64,000 bases of DNA from Jiella soli. Its GTDB lineage: Bacteria > Pseudomonadota > Alphaproteobacteria > Rhizobiales > Rhizobiaceae. The stretch spans positions 62,001 to 126,000 of the forward strand of contig NZ_JAJAVB010000039.1 in assembly GCF_020615385.1 (NCBI RefSeq). The letters are read 5' to 3'. Below, one piece after another: positions 25,476 through 34,604 of the stretch. A program made the translations under genes and the position numbers. Under the pieces are notes generated by a model. It was given only the letters and a program-made list of their open reading frames with translations. It did not search any database and had not been told where the DNA came from. The first letter of the stretch is position 1. Every line of letters starts with the position of its first letter.

Positions 25476-26789
25476 TCACGCACTCCAGTCGACGGATTCG
25501 AGCACGCTCGAACAGTCGTCGAGGAAGGCGCCCATCGCGTCCAGGAAGCCGTCGATCTCGGTATCGCCGACCGCCAGCGACAGGGCGATCAGCCCGCGCG
25601 AGGCGAAGTAATAGCCGCGCTCGGCGAGGGCGAAATGCGCGAGCTTGAGAAGCCGCGTGGCGTCCGCCGGGTCGGCGGCCTGCCCATGGATGTTCATGAT
25701 CGAGCCCATACCCGTCACCGTGAAGGGCGCGTTCCGGTTCGCAAACAGCGCCTCAAGGCGCGCACGCAGCGCTTCCCCGCGTTCGAATAGCGCATCCAGG
25801 TTTGCCGCTGTCAGATAATGCTCTGCCGCGGCGATCCCGGCGGCCATCGTCAGCGTATTGTTATTGAAGGTGCCGGCATGGGAGACCGCGTCGGGCCGGC
25901 GCGGGTCGAGCCGCTCCATCAGCGCCCGCCGGCCGCCGAAGCATCCGAAGCCCAGGCCCCCGCCGAAGAACTTCCCGATGGTCGTCAGATCCGGGATGAT
26001 CCCCAGGCGCTTCTGCATCCCGCCGTCCCCCATGCGGGCCGTCTGGACTTCGTCGAAGATCAGGACGGCGCCGTGTTCGGCGGTCAGGTCCCGGAGCGCC
26101 TGAAGAAACGCCGGAGAGGGCACCCGGCAGCCGCCGGCACCCTGCATCGGCTCGACCAGGACGCAGGCGATCTCCGCCCCTTCCGTTTCGAAAAGCGCCC
26201 TTGCCGCGTCGACGTCGTCATAGGGGAGAATCTCGAAGTCATGCGGCGCGTTGACCTTGGCGCTGGCCGCACCGAAGGTCAGGAGCCCGCCATGGTAGCC
26301 CCTCTCGAACACGACGACGCGCTCTCTGCCCGTTGCGATCTTGGCGAGCGCGACCGCCATCAGATTGGCTTCGGTTCCCGAGTTGCAGAAGCGCAGGAGG
26401 TCCATCGACGGAAAGCGGGACGTCAGGAGTTCCGCGAGGCGCACCTCGTACCGATTGTGCGAGGACAGATTGATGCCGTTCGAATGCGCGGCGCAGACGG
26501 CGTCCTTCAGCACCGTCGAGGAGTGCCCGAAGATGCCGGCGGTGAACTCTCCCAGAAGGTCGACATAGGTGTGGCCGTCGGCGTCCTCGACACGGCAGCC
26601 CTCGCCCGAGACGAAGTAGAGCGGGAACGGGTCCGACCACAGGGAGGATCGCGTGTTCCCGCCCGGCATCACCGCCGCCGCCCGCTGAAGGAGCGCCTGG
26701 CTCTCCGGGTTCCGGTCCCGGTAGCGCCGCTCGACCTCTTCCAGAGCGATTGCGATGGCATTCGAGGCTACACCGGATTGCATCGCCAT
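25476..26789 (-). CDS. class III aminotransferase, glutamate-1-semialdehyde-aminomutase-like
   Basis: A 437-residue PLP enzyme. N-terminal PGGNTRSSLWSDPFPLYF, then CNSGTEANLMAVALAK, IFDEVQTARM, the PLP lysine in TIGKFFGGG and AGTFNNNTLTM. It resembles the HemL fold but sits among catabolic genes, so a dedicated role in amino-group transfer or intramolecular shift is likelier than tetrapyrrole synthesis. It lies 28 bases after the amidase gene. Confidence 0.85.
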   Translation of the reverse strand: MAMQSGVASNAIAIALEEVERRYRDRNPESQALLQRAAAVMPGGNTRSSLWSDPFPLYFVSGEGCRVEDADGHTYVDLLGEFTAGIFGHSSTVLKDAVCAAHSNGINLSSHNRYEVRLAELLTSRFPSMDLLRFCNSGTEANLMAVALAKIATGRERVVVFERGYHGGLLTFGAASAKVNAPHDFEILPYDDVDAARALFETEGAEIACVLVEPMQGAGGCRVPSPAFLQALRDLTAEHGAVLIFDEVQTARMGDGGMQKRLGIIPDLTTIGKFFGGGLGFGCFGGRRALMERLDPRRPDAVSHAGTFNNNTLTMAAGIAAAEHYLTAANLDALFERGEALRARLEALFANRNAPFTVTGMGSIMNIHGQAADPADATRLLKLAHFALAERGYYFASRGLIALSLAVGDTEIDGFLDAMGAFLDDCSSVLESVDWSA

Positions 26790-26817
26790 GGAGCTGTTCC
26801 CGAAGTGTTTGAGGAGA

Positions 26818-28329
26818 TTACACGCTGCCGGCAGTACCGGCTGCCGGCATGAAGCCCGGCATTCCGGCGATCGGCGGCGCGGCCTTCAGCCGAGCAATGT
26901 CGGGGACCGGCCGCTTGAGCGCGGGGTCGGCGGCGAGCAGGCTTTCGAGCTCCGCCGCCATGGCGAGCAGAACCAGATCGCCGCCGCGCGGACCGACGAT
27001 CTGCAGCCCGAACGGCATGCCGGCGTGATCAAGGCCAACGGGAAGGCTGATCGCCGGATGACCGGCCAGCGTCGGCGCGTAGGCCATCGCCAGCCAATGG
27101 TAATAGCTGCGCGTCGGCGCGCCATCGATTGCCGTCGGATAAAGCTCGGTCCAGGGACGCGGGCTGAGCGTGACGGCCGGCGAGACGACGAAGTCGTATT
27201 CGTCGTAGAAGGCCTGCCAGCGGCGGTAGAGCGCGGTCTGCAGCTCGAAGCCCTGGGCGATGTCGGCCGCCGAATAGCCAAGGCCCTCCTCGACGTTCAG
27301 GCGGACGTTTTCGCCCACGAGGCCCGGATCCTTTTCCATCAGCCGCCGATGCGGTCCCAGGAACAGAACCGCCCGCAGCCGGGCGAAGGCGTCGTCGGCG
27401 CCGCTGCAGTCGGGATGCGCGGCATCGGCCGCCTTGAAGACGGACTTGAACCCGTCGAGCTTTTCAAAAAATGCGGCGGCAAGCGCCTTCTCCGTGGGGG
27501 CAAAGCCGAAATCGCTTGTATAGGCGGTTTTCAGCGAGGAGAGATCCACGCTCGGAAGCCTGGCGAAGCGATCCAGGCCCGTCATGGGCTCGCCATGGAC
27601 GGTCCTGGCCAGCGGATCGCGCTTGTCGTCGCCGACGATCGTCGACAGCATCAGAGCCACGTCCTCGACGGTGCGGCCCATGGGTCCGAGCGTCGAAAGC
27701 TGCAGCCAGGCCATGCCGCGCAGTTCCGAGGGGACGAGGCCGGCGGTCGGACGAAAGCCGACGATGCCGCAATAGGCGGCTGGATTTCGAAGCGAGCCGC
27801 CGGTATCCGAACCGGTCGCAAGCGGAACCATGCCGGTCGCCAATGCGGCCGCCGAGCCGCCGGAGGAGCCGGCGGCGTTCTTCGACGGGTCGAACGGATT
27901 GCCGGTGGTGCCGTAGACGGCATTGCGGGAATTGCCGCCGGCGCCCCATTCGGGAACATTGGTCTTGCCCATGACGACCGCGCCGGCCGCCTTCAGGACC
28001 GCCACCAGGCGCTCGTCGCCCGCCGCAACATTGTCGCGATGGGCCGGGCTGCCGAAGGAGGTCACCAGCCCCTCTACGTTGACCATGTCCTTGACCCCGA
28101 GGGGAAGCCCGTGCAGCGGCCCGAGCCGACCGCCGCGCATCACCGCCGCCTCATGCTCGCGGGCGACGCCTCTGGCTCGGTCGAAGTCGCGCGCGACGAA
28201 GGCGTTGATGGCGGGATCGACCGCCTCGATCCGAGCGATGCAGCTTTCGACGAGGTCGACCGGCGACAGCTGCTTGCGGCCGATCAGGCGGCGCGCCGCC
28301 ACCGCGGGAAGATCGCAGGGTTCCGTCAT
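26818..28329 (-). CDS. amidase (amidase-signature family)
   Basis: A 503-residue amidase-signature hydrolase with an intact Ser-cisSer-Lys triad. K80 lies in GVKDM, S155 in AGSSGGSAA and S179 in GSDTGGSLRNPA; the spacings of 75 and 24 residues match the family. The ATG at 28329 begins the homologous part; a longer frame to 28506 runs through the predicted operator. It is first in the operon amidase - aminotransferase - PTE-like hydrolase. It probably cleaves an amide of the imported compound. Confidence 0.87.
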   Translation of the reverse strand: MTEPCDLPAVAARRLIGRKQLSPVDLVESCIARIEAVDPAINAFVARDFDRARGVAREHEAAVMRGGRLGPLHGLPLGVKDMVNVEGLVTSFGSPAHRDNVAAGDERLVAVLKAAGAVVMGKTNVPEWGAGGNSRNAVYGTTGNPFDPSKNAAGSSGGSAAALATGMVPLATGSDTGGSLRNPAAYCGIVGFRPTAGLVPSELRGMAWLQLSTLGPMGRTVEDVALMLSTIVGDDKRDPLARTVHGEPMTGLDRFARLPSVDLSSLKTAYTSDFGFAPTEKALAAAFFEKLDGFKSVFKAADAAHPDCSGADDAFARLRAVLFLGPHRRLMEKDPGLVGENVRLNVEEGLGYSAADIAQGFELQTALYRRWQAFYDEYDFVVSPAVTLSPRPWTELYPTAIDGAPTRSYYHWLAMAYAPTLAGHPAISLPVGLDHAGMPFGLQIVGPRGGDLVLLAMAAELESLLAADPALKRPVPDIARLKAAPPIAGMPGFMPAAGTAGSV

Positions 28330-28814
28330 GAAATCCGCTTCCGCATCTGCGCGCTCCCTGTGGCGATGACAATTTTGAGCGTCATGCACTGCAAGACCGT
28401 ATCGCACAGGCATAGCGAAGCCGCGCGATATTGTACAGTGTTCAATTGCCCAAGAAATCGCGTAGGGGACGGTCGAAGCGAAAGCCGTGCCCTGCCGGAC
28501 CGCCACGTAACAATGCGGCCAGGATGGCCGCCGACGCTCCTCTGCTTTCGCAGGCAGGACCGATCTCGGTCCGCACCAGCGAAGCCTTCCTCAGAAGGCG
28601 ACGCGAACGGCGTCGCCGCAGCCTCGCCACTCTCCGCACCGCTGACACAAGGAGCTAGATCCGCAGGAGCCGCACGCTCGATGCGGATTGCGCAGGTCGC
28701 CGACGAATTCTTTCCCCTTGGCGACAGACACGGAATCTGCGCAGCGCCGGAGTTGGCGCATCTGCACCGATCGTCCCGATATCCGTCCGCTTTTGCTGGC
28801 GTCGGGTCAGCCTC
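28330..28814. other. 485-bp intergenic region
   Basis: No convincing gene is seen on either strand; the short open frames are Arg-rich and lack ribosome sites or family features. It holds the third ATTGTAC palindrome (28428-28448) and an ATGAC / GTCAT inverted repeat (28366-28385) upstream of the amidase. The stretch 28450-28814 downstream of the HcnB-like gene is unexplained. Confidence 0.5.
28428..28448. promoter_or_regulatory. predicted TetR operator, site 3
   Basis: Core ATTGTACAGTGTTCAAT (28430-28446) has the same ATTGTAC-n3-GTkCAAT architecture and exact spacing as the two sites around tetR. It lies 100 bases upstream of the amidase start, at the head of the amidase operon, 5.8 kb from tetR. 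Confidence 0.6.
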
Positions 28815-30185
28815 TCAAAGCTCGGGAATAGACGCGTTCGCCGGCAGCGGCTTGACCGGCGCCTGCGGACGAAGCCATCCGGCATCGGCCACGTCCCCGC
28901 CCGCCTGCGCGACGATCTCCGCCGCGGCGGCCCCGCAATAGCGACCTTGGCAGCGGCCCATGCCGACGCGTGACTGTGCCTTTGCCCGGTTGAGTTCGCC
29001 AGCGCCGGATCGCTTCAGCGTTTGCCGATACGCGCCGGCGGTCACGGCTTCGCAGCGGCATAGGATCGCCTCATCGGGAAGCGCGGCGCATGCTTTTGCC
29101 GGCCAGGGAAAGGCGCGCGAGACTCCGCGCGAAAACCGGTCCAGCCGTTTACGAAGCCGCAGGAGATTGTGAACTTCGGTCGGTGAAGCCGGCAGACCCG
29201 CATCCTGCAGGAGAGCAAGGGCCGCAAGGCGCCCCGCCACTTCCGCACCATCCGCGCCGAGGATGCGGGTCCCGTCGCCGGCGAGATAGACGTCCGGACG
29301 TCCGGACCGTCCCATCGCATCGACCACGGGGGACCACTGTCGCCAGACGGGGTCGAAGGCGAGGTCGCAGCCGGCGAGTTGAGCCAGCTGGGTTTCGGAG
29401 CGCAGATGCCAACCCAGACCCACGGCGCTCGCCTCGGTCCGATGCGAGATGCCCCCGGCGTCACGCCAGCGAACGCCCGTCACACCTGTTTCGTCGCCGA
29501 GGATCTCGTCCGGGCGAACGCCCTGGTGCAGGCAGACACCCATTCGCCGCAAGCCGCGCCGCAGGGCGATGCCCCGTGCCAGAAGCCGCGGCCGGGCTGC
29601 CAGCCGCGGCAGAGCCGTCACCTGGTCGCGGAGCCGCGAGGTGTCCAACACCGCGGCAACCGCCGCGCCCGCGCTGGCATATTGATACGCGACCAGGAGG
29701 AGCAGCGGCCCCGAACCGAGGAACACGACCGGCGAACCGATCGCCACGCCTTGCGCCTTCAGCGCGATCTGGGCGGCCCCCAGCGTATAGACGCCCGGCC
29801 GGGTCCAGCCCGGCACCGGCATCACCCGGTCGGTCGCGCCCGTCGCCAGGATCAACCGGTCGAAGGAGAGGACCTCGGCACAGCCGCCGCGCCGCAGGAA
29901 CAAGCGGTTGCCGGCGAGGCCCCAGACGCTGGTGCCCGGACGATAGTCGACCCGATCTGCCAGACCATCGAAGGCGGCATGCAGCTTCTTCGCCTTTCCG
30001 GCCTCCGATCCGTAGAGGGTTTCGGCCGTCCGCCCGAAGCCGGCGGGCGGGCGCCGATAGATCTGTCCGCCGGCGGCCGGTGCCTCGTCGATCACCGTCG
30101 GTCTGAGGCCCGAGGCGGCGAGCCTTTCGGCCGCCCGGCAGCCGGCCGGCCCGGCGCCGACGATCACGATGCGCTGGTCGGCCAT
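28815..30185 (-). CDS. HcnB-like NAD(P)/FAD-binding dehydrogenase subunit
   Basis: A 456-residue pyridine-nucleotide-disulphide-type flavoprotein. The FAD motif is IVIVGAGPAGCRAAERL, a second dinucleotide-binding region follows, and the C-terminus carries a BFD-like Fe-S segment (ILCRCEAVTAG and later GMGRCQGRYCG). Such proteins are electron-transfer subunits of opine oxidases, hydrogen-cyanide synthase and D-hydroxyproline dehydrogenase. It overlaps the 2Fe-2S subunit gene upstream by 22 bases. The catalytic DadA/HcnC-like partner may be the divergent gene at 35617-36729. Confidence 0.85.
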   Translation of the reverse strand: MADQRIVIVGAGPAGCRAAERLAASGLRPTVIDEAPAAGGQIYRRPPAGFGRTAETLYGSEAGKAKKLHAAFDGLADRVDYRPGTSVWGLAGNRLFLRRGGCAEVLSFDRLILATGATDRVMPVPGWTRPGVYTLGAAQIALKAQGVAIGSPVVFLGSGPLLLLVAYQYASAGAAVAAVLDTSRLRDQVTALPRLAARPRLLARGIALRRGLRRMGVCLHQGVRPDEILGDETGVTGVRWRDAGGISHRTEASAVGLGWHLRSETQLAQLAGCDLAFDPVWRQWSPVVDAMGRSGRPDVYLAGDGTRILGADGAEVAGRLAALALLQDAGLPASPTEVHNLLRLRKRLDRFSRGVSRAFPWPAKACAALPDEAILCRCEAVTAGAYRQTLKRSGAGELNRAKAQSRVGMGRCQGRYCGAAAAEIVAQAGGDVADAGWLRPQAPVKPLPANASIPEL

Positions 30186-30481
30186 GTCGTCTCCTGCGGC
30201 GGGGCGGTCAGCAGCGCCATGCCCTCGGCCACCGCCGTGTCGCAGGCGCGCAGGCGCCCGCCCTCCTCCGTCCATATCCAGCAGTCCTGGCACGCTGCCA
30301 TCAGACAGAAGCCCGCCCGCGGACCATCGCCGAATTCGGACCGTCTCAGACTGCCCGCGTTCATCAGGACGGCGGTCAGCACCGTGTCGCCCTCAAGCGC
30401 TGCGACGTCGCGCCCGTCGAGCCGGAAGCGGACGGCAGGCCGGCCGGTCTCGGCCAGCCTGACGAAGCGTGGCCGGATCAT
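30164..30481 (-). CDS. HcnA-like [2Fe-2S] subunit
   Basis: A 105-residue ferredoxin-fold protein with the cluster FCLMAACQDCW followed by a Cys in LRACDT (C-x4-C-x2-C-x12-C). It is the small electron-transfer subunit that pairs with the HcnB-like protein. The ATG overlaps the HyuB stop (ATGA), and the end overlaps the HcnB-like start, so all four genes are translationally coupled. Confidence 0.83.
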   Translation of the reverse strand: MIRPRFVRLAETGRPAVRFRLDGRDVAALEGDTVLTAVLMNAGSLRRSEFGDGPRAGFCLMAACQDCWIWTEEGGRLRACDTAVAEGMALLTAPPQETTWPTSAS

Positions 30482-32460
30482 CCTTTTGCGTCCCCGACAT
30501 CGGGCACCTGCGGAAAGCGCGCGCGCACCCGGCGATAAGCCTCGGCGACAGCGACCGGCTCCGCCGCCGCCCGGCGCGCGGCGAAGATCTGCGTCTTGAC
30601 GAAGAAGCGCCAGTGCACCGGCAGGGCCATCAGGATCGCGGTCAGCGCGTCATAGGCGGCGCTGGTCCATGCGCGTTCATAGCCTTCGCGCTCCGGGCCG
30701 AAATGGAAGTGCGGCACGGGCTCCGGCCGGGTGCGCCCTGCCCGCAGCGCCTGCGTCGCGTCTTCATCCAGCCGGCCGTCGCGGATTACGACGCCGTAAT
30801 CGTCGCGGGCGGCCGCCTCGCCGACATAGCCCCGCGCGACGTCGAGCGCGACGCGCCAGGCCTCGCGCTCGAAGGGATCGCCGCGCCCGCCGCCGCCGGC
30901 GGAGTGGATCGACAGGATATCGCCCGGCTGCAGGACGGCGATGTCGGTGTTGCCGAGGCGATTTTCCTCCGGGGTACCGGGATTGACCGCCATGTCCGAC
31001 AGACCGGCGGCACGGCCGCCGAGCACGCCCCAGGGCCGAAAGAACGACCGATCGCGGTTGCGGGCGGTGATGCGCGTGTCCGGCGCGAACACCTGGAACG
31101 CCATCTCCGTCGCCAACCCGCCGCGCCAGCGGCCGGCCCCGCCGCTGTCGGGCTTCAGGCCGTAGCGCACGAAGCGGATCGGCGTTTCCGCTTCGGTGAT
31201 CTCGATCGGCGTGTTCTTCAGATAGGCGGCATCGGCTCCGGAACCGTTGGAGCCGTCGCGATGCGGCATCGCGCCGCCGCCGCCGACGACGGGGTTCACC
31301 GCGGCGATCACCGTGCGCTTGCGCCGCTCGTCGGTGGTCATGACGTTGACGATGCAGTTGTTGCCGGCGGGAGCGGCCGGCATTCTCTCCGGCACGGCCT
31401 GCGAGAAGGCGCCGAAGATCACCGAGCGCAGCCGCGCGCAGGTCAGGCTGCGCATCCCCACGGCGGCGGGAAATTGCGGATTGAGGACGGTGCCCTCCGG
31501 CGCGATGCAGGTGAAGGGTCGCGTCAGGCCCTGGTTCAACAGGATGCCCGGCTTCAGCGTGTAGAGCACGTAGTAGATGCCGACGAGCAGGATGGTGTGG
31601 CGCGGATCGCCGCCGGACGGCACGTTGAGGCTGGAGGCGAGCTGCGGATCGGAGCCGGTGAAGTCGAGGATCGCATCTTCGCCCTCGATCGTCAGCGTCA
31701 GGTGGAGGCGGCAGGGATTGCCATCGACGCTGTCCTCGTCGGCATAGTCGGAAAAGACGTAGCGGCCGTCGGGAATGACCGACAACACGCCGCGCGCCTG
31801 CGCCTCGGCATAGTCGAGCAGGCCGGCGAGCCCCTCGCGGAACGTGGCGATGCCGAACTTCTCGATCATCGCCAGGATCTTGCGCTCGCCGGTGGCGAGC
31901 GCGCCGACCAGCGCCTTGATATCGCCGATGTTCAGGTCGGGCTTGCGGACATTCGTCGTCATGATGGAGAGGATCTGCTCGTCGAAGACGCCTTCCTTCA
32001 TCAGCTTCATCGGCGGGAAGCGAAGCCCCTCCTGATGGATCTCTGTCAGGGAGCGCGAGAGCGAGGCCGGCACCGCCCCGCCCATGTCGGTGTTGTGGAT
32101 ATGGCCTGCGCTCCAGGCGACGATCTCGCCTTCGTGGAACACCGGCTTCCACAGATGCGTGTCCGGCGCGTGCGTGGCGACGTGGCCGCTATAGGGATCG
32201 TTGGTGAAGGCGACGTCCCCGGGCCGGTAGTCGTCGATCATGTCGATCGCCCGGCCGAAGGTGAGACCGGGATACCAGGTCGCGCCGAGGTCCAGCGGCA
32301 CGGCGAAGGTTCTGCCGCCGGGGTCGAGCAGCATCACCGTGAAATCCTGGGTCTCCTTGACGAAGGCCGAATGGGCCGTGCGAAACAGCGTGCGCGCCAT
32401 GTTCTCGGCCGCGGCGCGGCTGTGATTGGCGAGGACCTGCAGGGTGACCGCGTCGAACAT
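30478..32460 (-). CDS. hyuB: hydantoinase B / oxoprolinase family protein
   Basis: A 660-residue HyuB-family protein beginning FDAVTLQVLANHSRAAAENM and carrying DVAFTNDPYSGHVATHAPDTH and SAGGGGRGDPFER. With HyuA it forms an ATP-dependent hydantoinase/5-oxoprolinase-type amide hydrolase. The ATG at 32460 lies 7 bases after the HyuA stop; further upstream in-frame sequence is unrelated. Confidence 0.88.
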   Translation of the reverse strand: MFDAVTLQVLANHSRAAAENMARTLFRTAHSAFVKETQDFTVMLLDPGGRTFAVPLDLGATWYPGLTFGRAIDMIDDYRPGDVAFTNDPYSGHVATHAPDTHLWKPVFHEGEIVAWSAGHIHNTDMGGAVPASLSRSLTEIHQEGLRFPPMKLMKEGVFDEQILSIMTTNVRKPDLNIGDIKALVGALATGERKILAMIEKFGIATFREGLAGLLDYAEAQARGVLSVIPDGRYVFSDYADEDSVDGNPCRLHLTLTIEGEDAILDFTGSDPQLASSLNVPSGGDPRHTILLVGIYYVLYTLKPGILLNQGLTRPFTCIAPEGTVLNPQFPAAVGMRSLTCARLRSVIFGAFSQAVPERMPAAPAGNNCIVNVMTTDERRKRTVIAAVNPVVGGGGAMPHRDGSNGSGADAAYLKNTPIEITEAETPIRFVRYGLKPDSGGAGRWRGGLATEMAFQVFAPDTRITARNRDRSFFRPWGVLGGRAAGLSDMAVNPGTPEENRLGNTDIAVLQPGDILSIHSAGGGGRGDPFEREAWRVALDVARGYVGEAAARDDYGVVIRDGRLDEDATQALRAGRTRPEPVPHFHFGPEREGYERAWTSAAYDALTAILMALPVHWRFFVKTQIFAARRAAAEPVAVAEAYRRVRARFPQVPDVGDAKG

Positions 32461-32467
32461 CTCGGAC

Positions 32468-34510
32468 TTACTCCGCCGCTTCCAGATGAATGTTGAGGAA
32501 GGCGTCGACGCGCGCCGAAAGCCCCGCGGGAACGGCAAGCGTGGTGTCCTCCTGCGCGACCACGGCCGGGCCGGCGAATGTCGCGCCCGCCTCAAGGTCC
32601 GCGCGCAGATAGAGCGGGACGCTCAGCCACTTGCCCGCAAGGAAGACCGAGATGTCCCGCACCGATGAAGCCGGCTGGTCCGCAGGCGCCGACGCCGGAA
32701 ACTCGACCGGGTCGCTCTCGCCGATCGCGACGAGCCGCAGGTTGACGATTTCCGCCGCGCCGGAGGGATCGTCGAAATCGTAGACCGCACGGTGCTGCCG
32801 GTGGAAGGCATCGCGTATCGCCGCCGCGTCGCCCGCTTCGATCCAGCGCCGCGCGACCGGCACCTCGATCTCGAACGACTGGCCGGCATAGCGCATGTCG
32901 GCGAAGAGTTCGGTGCGGATCCGGCCGGCAAATTGCTGACCCTCGCGCAGCCAGGTTTCTCCCTCGGCGGTCAGCTCTTCGAGGCTTTGCTCCAGCGACG
33001 GCATCGCGAGATCCTCGCAAGGGGAAAAGACCGTGCGGATGAAGTCGCCCTTCAGATCGGCGACGAGGCCACCGAGCGCGCTGACGACGCCCGGCCGGCG
33101 CGGGGCGACGATCCGCGTCACGCCGATCTCGCGGGCGAGGAAGCAGCCGAGCATCGGCCCGCCGCCGCCGAACGGCATCAGCGTGAAATCGCGCAGGTCG
33201 ACGCCCGCCCGCGATGCGAGCTTCTCCACCTCGACGAACATTTCGGAGACCGCGACGTCGAGGATCGCCTCGGCCGTCTCCTCGGCGGTGCGGCCAAGCC
33301 GCTTCGCGAGCCTTTCGACGACGCGCACGGCCAGGTCTCGGTCCAGCTGGAACTGGCCGTAGGCCATCGGCGCCTGGCCGAGGATGCCGAGCACCGCCAT
33401 CGCATCGGTGATCGTCGCCTCGTCGCCGCCGCGGCCGTAGCAGGCGGGACCGGGGATAGATCCGGCGCTTTCCGGCCCGACCTTCAGGACGCCGAACTCG
33501 TCGACCCGGGCGACCGAACCGCCGCCGATGCCGATCGAGCTGACGGAGACGGAGGGGATGTAGAGCGGAAACTCGCCGACCGCCTCGCCGGTGCCGAACT
33601 GCGGTTCGCCGTCGATGATCAGCGCGAGGTCCGCGGAGGTGCCGCCGACATCGAGCGTCAAGACGTTCCCGAGCCCTGCCTGCCGGGCGAGATAGGCCGC
33701 GCCGATCACGCCGGAGGCCGTGCCCGACAGGAGCATGTTGACGCAGGCCGTCTTGCCCTCGGCGGCGTTCATCAGACCGCCGTTGGACTTGGTCAGGAGC
33801 GGGCGTGCCGGAACGCCGCGCGAAGCGAGCGCCGCTTCCAGCCCGCTCAGATAGCCGGCGACGCGCGGATGGACGTAGCCGTTGAGGATCGTCGTCACCG
33901 AGCGCTCGTATTCGCGGATTACCGGCCAGACCTCGGACGAGGTGAAGACGAAGAGGTCCGGAGCCAGCCGCTCGATCTCCCGCTTCACAGCCCGTTCGTG
34001 CGAAGGCGCGACATAGGCGTGCAGCAGCGAGACGATGAAACCCTCGGCGCCCCTGGCGCGGGCGGCCCCGACGATCGGCCCGAGATCGCCGGGCGCGAGC
34101 CCTGCCGCTTCGCTGCCGTCGGCGAGCATGCGCCCGGAAATGCCGAAGATCATGTCCCTTTGGACCAGCGGCTCCGGCTGCGCGCAGAACAGCGAATACA
34201 TGTCCGGCAGCCGCAGCCGCGCGAGCTCCACCACATCCTCGAAGCCGGCATTGGTGATCAGCGCCAGCCGGGCGCCCTTGCGCTGGATGACGGTGTTGAG
34301 GCCGATGGTGGTCCCGTGAACGAAAGCTTCGATCGCCTCCGGTACGACGCCCTCCGTCTCCCGCAGCCGCTCGATGCCGGTCAGGAGTTCGCGGCCGGGA
34401 TCGTCCGGCGTCGTCAGGACCTTCAGCGTCACCAGACGCTGCTCGTCCTGCTCGAGCGCGCAGAAGTCGATGAAGGTCCCGCCTATGTCGACGCCGATCT
34501 TCCAAGCCAT
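32468..34510 (-). CDS. hyuA: hydantoinase A / oxoprolinase family protein
   Basis: A 680-residue HyuA-family protein with the actin-like ATP-binding motif WKIGVDIGGTFIDF at the start, FVHGTTIGLNTVIQRKGA, the second phosphate motif LTLDVGGTSADLALI, and MPFGGGGPMLGC. The ATG at 34510 is the first residue of homology; a much longer frame to 35521 is the opposite reading of lysR. It heads the operon hyuA-hyuB-hcnA-hcnB and carries a LysR-type box about 80 bases upstream. Confidence 0.88.
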   Translation of the reverse strand: MAWKIGVDIGGTFIDFCALEQDEQRLVTLKVLTTPDDPGRELLTGIERLRETEGVVPEAIEAFVHGTTIGLNTVIQRKGARLALITNAGFEDVVELARLRLPDMYSLFCAQPEPLVQRDMIFGISGRMLADGSEAAGLAPGDLGPIVGAARARGAEGFIVSLLHAYVAPSHERAVKREIERLAPDLFVFTSSEVWPVIREYERSVTTILNGYVHPRVAGYLSGLEAALASRGVPARPLLTKSNGGLMNAAEGKTACVNMLLSGTASGVIGAAYLARQAGLGNVLTLDVGGTSADLALIIDGEPQFGTGEAVGEFPLYIPSVSVSSIGIGGGSVARVDEFGVLKVGPESAGSIPGPACYGRGGDEATITDAMAVLGILGQAPMAYGQFQLDRDLAVRVVERLAKRLGRTAEETAEAILDVAVSEMFVEVEKLASRAGVDLRDFTLMPFGGGGPMLGCFLAREIGVTRIVAPRRPGVVSALGGLVADLKGDFIRTVFSPCEDLAMPSLEQSLEELTAEGETWLREGQQFAGRIRTELFADMRYAGQSFEIEVPVARRWIEAGDAAAIRDAFHRQHRAVYDFDDPSGAAEIVNLRLVAIGESDPVEFPASAPADQPASSVRDISVFLAGKWLSVPLYLRADLEAGATFAGPAVVAQEDTTLAVPAGLSARVDAFLNIHLEAAE

Positions 34511-34587
34511 TTGCACCGCCCCTTTTGTCCGTTCCGGCACGATGCCGCCGGCCGCGCCCGGCGTCCAAGTCGGATGCGCGCATCTCG

Positions 34588-34604
34588 CATAGGCCGGACT
34601 TATG
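34588..34604. promoter_or_regulatory. predicted LysR box upstream of hyuA
   Basis: CATAGGCCGGACTTATG. Read on the minus strand it contains T-N11-A inside CATAAG-n5-CTATG, the geometry of LysR boxes. It overlaps the lysR stop and lies 78 bases before hyuA. It is 14/17 identical to the box at 35519. Confidence 0.6.

Noticed and set aside
25476-26789. Calling the HemL-like gene glutamate-1-semialdehyde aminomutase
   Set aside because: Operon context is catabolic and there are no other tetrapyrrole genes; likely a paralogue with a different substrate.
28431-28658. Small plus-strand frame in the 485-bp gap
   Set aside because: Arg-rich, starts inside the predicted operator, no ribosome site.
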